From the NCBI GenBank assembly GCA_947457025.1, contig CANGUI010000041.1:1-10588 (forward strand): DNA of 10,588 nt, in the 5' to 3' direction. The notes beneath the pieces were generated by a model, which worked only from the letters and a program-made list of their open reading frames with translations, was not told where the DNA came from and searched no databases. The position numbers and the translations under genes were made by a program. Positions 8,098-10,588 of the stretch are shown one piece after another (the stretch's first letter is position 1; each line of letters opens with the position of its first letter). The stretch is from Flammeovirgaceae bacterium (GTDB lineage: Bacteria; Bacteroidota; Bacteroidia; Cytophagales; Cyclobacteriaceae).

Positions 8098-8128
8098 TAA
8101 AGGTATTTAACTTGGCCGCTATCCCAAA
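8098..8128 (-). promoter_or_regulatory. Bacteroidota-type promoter for the surface-protein gene
   Basis: On the minus strand TTTG (8128-8125) is followed after exactly 19 bases by TACCTTTA (8105-8098), seven of eight matches to TAnnTTTG. The box ends 6 bases before the GTG at 8091, so the transcript would have almost no leader. It interleaves with the plus-strand promoter of the methyltransferase. The assignment rests on the consensus and position only. Confidence 0.45.
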
Positions 8129-8141
8129 GACTGTAATTTTG
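8112..8141 (+). promoter_or_regulatory. Bacteroidota-type promoter for the methyltransferase gene
   Basis: TTG at 8112-8114 is followed after exactly 19 bases by TAATTTTG at 8134-8141, a perfect match to the -7 element TAnnTTTG used by the primary sigma factor of Bacteroidota. The start codon at 8156 is 14 bases downstream of the box, implying a leader of roughly ten bases. There is no strong Shine-Dalgarno sequence, as is common in this phylum. The element overlaps the divergent promoter of the surface-protein gene. Confidence 0.6.
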
Positions 8142-8155
8142 ACCACGATTAGCGT

Positions 8156-8881
8156 ATGCCGAATTTCAGGGAACGTGCCGTTACTACAGAATGGATGGAC
8201 GATCTCTCCTGCCAGGGTGAGGTTGTGCACCAGACCTTACGCGAACTGGATATCATCAATACCTGGCTGGGCGGAAACGACATTACGCTCTCGGGGTTGG
8301 CGGCAATATTGACAACTACCGACCCTCAAAAAGAAGTGGTGGTGGCGGATATCGGCTGCGGCGGTGGTGACCTCTTGATTCAAATGGCAAGATGGGCGCG
8401 AAAAAAAAACCGCAAGGTGCGCTTTGTGGGATTCGATGCTAATCCGCACATCGTAGCCTATGCACGCACCCGCACACACGCCTATCCGGAGATTGAAATT
8501 CGCGAATCGAATATTTTTCATTCCGGTTTTCAGCAGCAGACGTTCGATGTGATTACCGCCACACTTGTGTTGCACCACTTTGACGAAAACGAGCTGGTTT
8601 CCCTTCTGCACCACTTCGGGCGCCAGGCCCGAATAGGCATCGTGATCAACGACTTACACCGTCACCCCGTGGCGTACTATGCCATACGCTGGCTTACCCG
8701 CCTCTTCTCGCGCAGCCCCATGGTGCAATTCGATGCCCCGTTGTCGGTTGCGCGCGCATTCTCTCGCCTCGACTGGCGGCGGATGCTGCAGCGCGCCGGC
8801 ATGATAACCTACACATTGCGCTGGCGGTGGGCTTTCCGCTGGCAGGTAGTGATCCCCACGGGAGTTACCATTCCGGGCTGA
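8156..8881 (+). CDS. Class I SAM-dependent methyltransferase
   Basis: The protein has 241 residues. Motif I, VADIGCGGGDLL, covers residues 63-74 and binds S-adenosylmethionine. The acidic end of strand 2 is D94 in VGFDANP. FDVITATLVLHHF (130-142) is the post-motif strand that usually lines the acceptor site. An N-terminal helical lid (ELDIINTWLGG, 30-40) precedes the Rossmann core, and the C-terminal third has a helical cap with an unusual Trp/Arg-rich tail (LRWRWAFRWQ). It is probably an O- or C-methyltransferase acting on a small lipophilic molecule. The nearby type III PKS suggests a phenolic or quinone acceptor, a role like that of SrsB in Streptomyces, but it is separated from the PKS by the 2.8-kb surface-protein gene. 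The ATG at 8156 is supported by the promoter just upstream. A run of nine A at 8401-8409 lies in the coding sequence. Confidence 0.85.
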   Translation: MPNFRERAVTTEWMDDLSCQGEVVHQTLRELDIINTWLGGNDITLSGLAAILTTTDPQKEVVVADIGCGGGDLLIQMARWARKKNRKVRFVGFDANPHIVAYARTRTHAYPEIEIRESNIFHSGFQQQTFDVITATLVLHHFDENELVSLLHHFGRQARIGIVINDLHRHPVAYYAIRWLTRLFSRSPMVQFDAPLSVARAFSRLDWRRMLQRAGMITYTLRWRWAFRWQVVIPTGVTIPG

Positions 8882-8913
8882 TGCGTATTATTGCACCGAT
8901 AAACATCTCACGC

Positions 8914-9615
8914 ATGAAAAAATTATTGGGCATAGCCCTGGCCGCTGTAGTGGCACAGGCCTGCGATTACGCGCACTCGAATGTGCAAACCCTTATCACA
9001 GACGACTGTGGTGTAAACTGGAAAATCATCAAACCGGGCGAATCCGTACCCAAGCGCATTGGCGTATGTGCCTACAAAATCACCATTCCGGACTATCCCA
9101 TGCAAGGCGAGTCACGTTTTCGTACGGCCTTCAAAGACCGTGTGCTGGCCAATATTGAGGTGACGTATGATTATTCGATCACCCAACCCATCGCCTTCAT
9201 CAACGAAGCCAAATACCTTGGTAAACCCAACGCCAGCTCGGACGATGCCAGCAACAGCTTTTCCGTCTATGAAACAGCCGAAAACTCGGTAATCGACAAG
9301 CGCATCAAAGAAGTATCGCGCGACCTGTTGATTCACGAAGACATCGTGGATTTCTCCCAGGCAGACTTTGAAGAAAAACTGCTGACGGATGTAAACAAAC
9401 TGCTCGAAGCAAAAGGCGTGCGGCTGAATTTCCTGAGCTTTGTTCCCATTCCGGAAGAACAAACACGACTCGCTATCGATGTGGTTACCGCTGCCAAAAT
9501 TTATAATTCGAAAGGTTTAACAGAGGTTGGCAAGGCAGTGTCCTCAGCGCGCGCCGGAGCCTCCAAAATCCAGATCGTGGTACAGAAAGACGGAACCGTG
9601 ACAGCCGAGGAGTAA
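8914..9615 (+). CDS. Exported SPFH/prohibitin-like (band 7) domain protein, possible lipoprotein
   Basis: The protein has 233 residues. The N-terminus KKLLGIALAAVVAQAC is a short signal sequence with a Cys at 17. The residues before it (A-Q-A) are a poor lipobox, so lipidation is possible but uncertain. The mature part resembles a band 7/SPFH domain. A strand pair includes AFKDRVLANIEVTYDYSI, followed by a helix (SVIDKRIKEVSRDLL). Next comes the DFEEKLLTDVNKLLEAKGV and LNFLSFVPIPEE segment that in prohibitins ends the domain, then an Ala-rich helix. These proteins assemble into membrane-bound rings or scaffolds; in this phylum a periplasm- or surface-facing member would be less usual. The ATG at 8914 is preferred over the open frame back to 8827 because it begins the signal sequence. 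It lies 32 bases after the methyltransferase stop and may share its transcript. Family assignment is moderately sure. Confidence 0.62.
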   Translation: MKKLLGIALAAVVAQACDYAHSNVQTLITDDCGVNWKIIKPGESVPKRIGVCAYKITIPDYPMQGESRFRTAFKDRVLANIEVTYDYSITQPIAFINEAKYLGKPNASSDDASNSFSVYETAENSVIDKRIKEVSRDLLIHEDIVDFSQADFEEKLLTDVNKLLEAKGVRLNFLSFVPIPEEQTRLAIDVVTAAKIYNSKGLTEVGKAVSSARAGASKIQIVVQKDGTVTAEE

Positions 9616-9747
9616 ACCCGGTTGGCACAATTTTCGTATGTTTACCGGGTAAGCCACAGCACGGCCGGCAAACTCCGGCAGGTCAAAGCGTGGAAACTCA
9701 AGCCTGCCCAATTTGCCTGCCGTGTGGTGAGAAATAATAATACCATT

Positions 9748-10287
9748 ATGAAAAATCTGTTTTCGCTGTTCCTGCTGGTTTTGATTGCCGGCGCCTGTGC
9801 CCGCGGGCCTTTGGGCAAAAAAGTGAAAGAGCCTTTTAGCGGCAGCGCTTATGAATCGAATAACCGGTTTTTTCGTGCTACCGGAAAAGGCGAAAGCTCG
9901 CAGGACAACATCGCCCGTGGCAAAGCCGACATCGAAGCAAAAGCCCAGCTGGCCGGCCAGGTAAATACCACCATGAAGCAGGTGGCAGACCAGTATCTCG
10001 GGCAGACGGAAAACGAGCGCGCTGCGGATGTGGCCGACAAATTTCAGAGCCTGGTGCGCCAGACGATGAACACCAACATGGCCGACCTCCGCAAAATTGG
10101 CGAAGAGAAGTACTTTAACCAGAAAGAAAATAAGTACTCGGTATTCATCGCCTACGAAATCAAGAAGAACGCCATGTTTCGCTTCATGAAAAAACAGGCG
10201 CGCGTGGACAATACCATCAGCGAACGCCAGCTGGAGCTGATCGACAAAATTCTGGACGAACAAATCAAGGCTACCGAGGAAGAATAA
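9748..10287 (+). CDS. LPP20-like outer-membrane lipoprotein of unknown function
   Basis: The protein has 179 residues. The leader KNLFSLFLLVLIAGAC has an acceptable lipobox (A-G-A-Cys17), so it should be lipidated after export. The mature part begins with a basic linker. It then reads FFRATGKGESSQDNIARGKADIEAKAQLAG in two stretches, an A-x-x-x-A-x-x-x-A-x-x-L helix pattern like that of LPP20/FlgO-type lipoproteins. It continues through a helical middle to a strand, KYSVFIAYEIKK, and a charged C-terminal helix ending in three Glu. This family is found in outer membranes, often without a defined role, so I assign no function. The ATG at 9748 is chosen because it opens the leader; the frame is open back to 9622 but those residues are not signal-like. 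It follows the SPFH-like gene by 132 bases and converges on prfA with 27 bases between stops. Confidence 0.65.
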   Translation: MKNLFSLFLLVLIAGACARGPLGKKVKEPFSGSAYESNNRFFRATGKGESSQDNIARGKADIEAKAQLAGQVNTTMKQVADQYLGQTENERAADVADKFQSLVRQTMNTNMADLRKIGEEKYFNQKENKYSVFIAYEIKKNAMFRFMKKQARVDNTISERQLELIDKILDEQIKATEEE

Positions 10288-10314
10288 CCGTTCCCCTTAC
10301 CGGCCCGGCAACAA

Positions 10315-10588
10315 CTACTTGGCCTCGGCCATCTTTTCTGCAGCCTCGGCAATTTTTAGTTGCTCGATAAAATCTTCGATGTCGCCATCCATCACGGCAG
10401 GTAAATTATACTTAGTGTAGCCGATGCGGTGATCCGTTACCCGGCTCTGCGGATAGTTGTAGGTGCGGATCTTTTCCGAGCGGTCGCCACTGCGCACCTG
10501 ACTTCTGCGCGAGGCCATGATTTCGGCATTCTTTTTTTCCTGCTCCATTTCGTACAGCTTCGTGCGGAGCATCTGGAGTGCCCTTTCC
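10315..10588 (-). CDS. prfA: Peptide chain release factor 1, C-terminal part (gene continues beyond the window)
   Basis: The minus-strand frame is open to the right edge of the window and ends at the TAG at 10317-10315, giving about 91 residues. The order is a helix with [13 protein letters not shown], then [21 protein letters not shown] (the start of the highly conserved post-GGQ region), then [15 protein letters not shown] and a final helix. This is the C-terminal end of class-I release factor 1, which recognises UAA and UAG stops and triggers peptide release. The GGQ catalytic loop and the stop-codon-reading domain lie outside the window to the right. RF1 and RF2 share this region. [12 protein letters not shown] fits RF1 best, so the symbol is likely but not certain. 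The C-terminal Ala/Glu/Lys-rich tail is family-typical. Confidence 0.9.
   Translation of the reverse strand, partial: ERALQMLRTKLYEMEQEKKNAEIMASRRSQVRSGDRSEKIRTYNYPQSRVTDHRIGYTKYNLPAVMDGDIEDFIEQLKIAEAAEKMAEAK

Noticed and set aside
9616..9650. Inverted repeat ACCCGGT/ACCGGGT after the SPFH-like gene, as a terminator
   Set aside because: The 7-bp stem has a 21-base loop and is not followed by a T run, so it does not look like an intrinsic terminator.
9544..10263. A 239-codon minus-strand open frame antisense to the LPP20-like lipoprotein
   Set aside because: It runs across two genes with good leaders on the plus strand and its Phe/His/Leu-rich translation resembles no protein family.

Overview
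The window looks like chromosomal DNA from a member of Bacteroidota, probably of the Cytophagales or Chitinophagales type. Three things point there: a giant secreted protein ending in a gliding-motility/type B type IX secretion sorting domain (5254-8091, minus), promoter-like sites of the Bacteroidota form TTTG-N19-TAnnTTTG, and several lipoproteins including one with a twin-arginine leader. No RNA genes, insertion sequences, CRISPR arrays or prophage genes were seen.

Layout. The left edge holds the end of a PDZ-containing aspartyl-protease-like protein (3-428, plus). It converges on a short receiver-domain protein (419-919, minus). Then come an FAD-dependent oxidoreductase (1052-2167, plus), a twin-arginine lipoprotein with a sugar-isomerase TIM barrel (2225-3208, plus), a UbiA-family prenyltransferase (3205-4140, minus), a type III polyketide synthase (4149-5252, plus), the type IX secretion substrate (5254-8091, minus), a SAM-dependent methyltransferase (8156-8881, plus), an SPFH/prohibitin-like protein (8914-9615, plus), an LPP20-like lipoprotein (9748-10287, plus) and the C-terminus of peptide chain release factor 1 (10315-10588, minus).

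The most interesting content is a dispersed biosynthetic set: type III PKS, UbiA prenyltransferase, FAD oxidoreductase and methyltransferase. A PKS, a methyltransferase and a flavoprotein are the same three activities as the Streptomyces griseus srsABC phenolic-lipid pathway. The added UbiA enzyme, and an oxidoreductase whose CGE motif recalls geranylgeranyl reductases, raise the possibility of a prenylated and possibly prenyl-reduced phenolic lipid or quinone in the membrane. The product cannot be read from the sequence.

The set is not a simple operon. Its genes alternate strands and are interrupted by the TIM-barrel lipoprotein and the surface protein. Three convergent gene pairs overlap or nearly touch (419/428, 3205/3208, 5252/5254), and the ubiA and PKS reading frames start 8 bp apart in divergent orientation. 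Between the surface-protein gene and the methyltransferase, two well-matched Bacteroidota promoters on opposite strands are interleaved within about 45 bp. These two genes may therefore be transcribed in competition.
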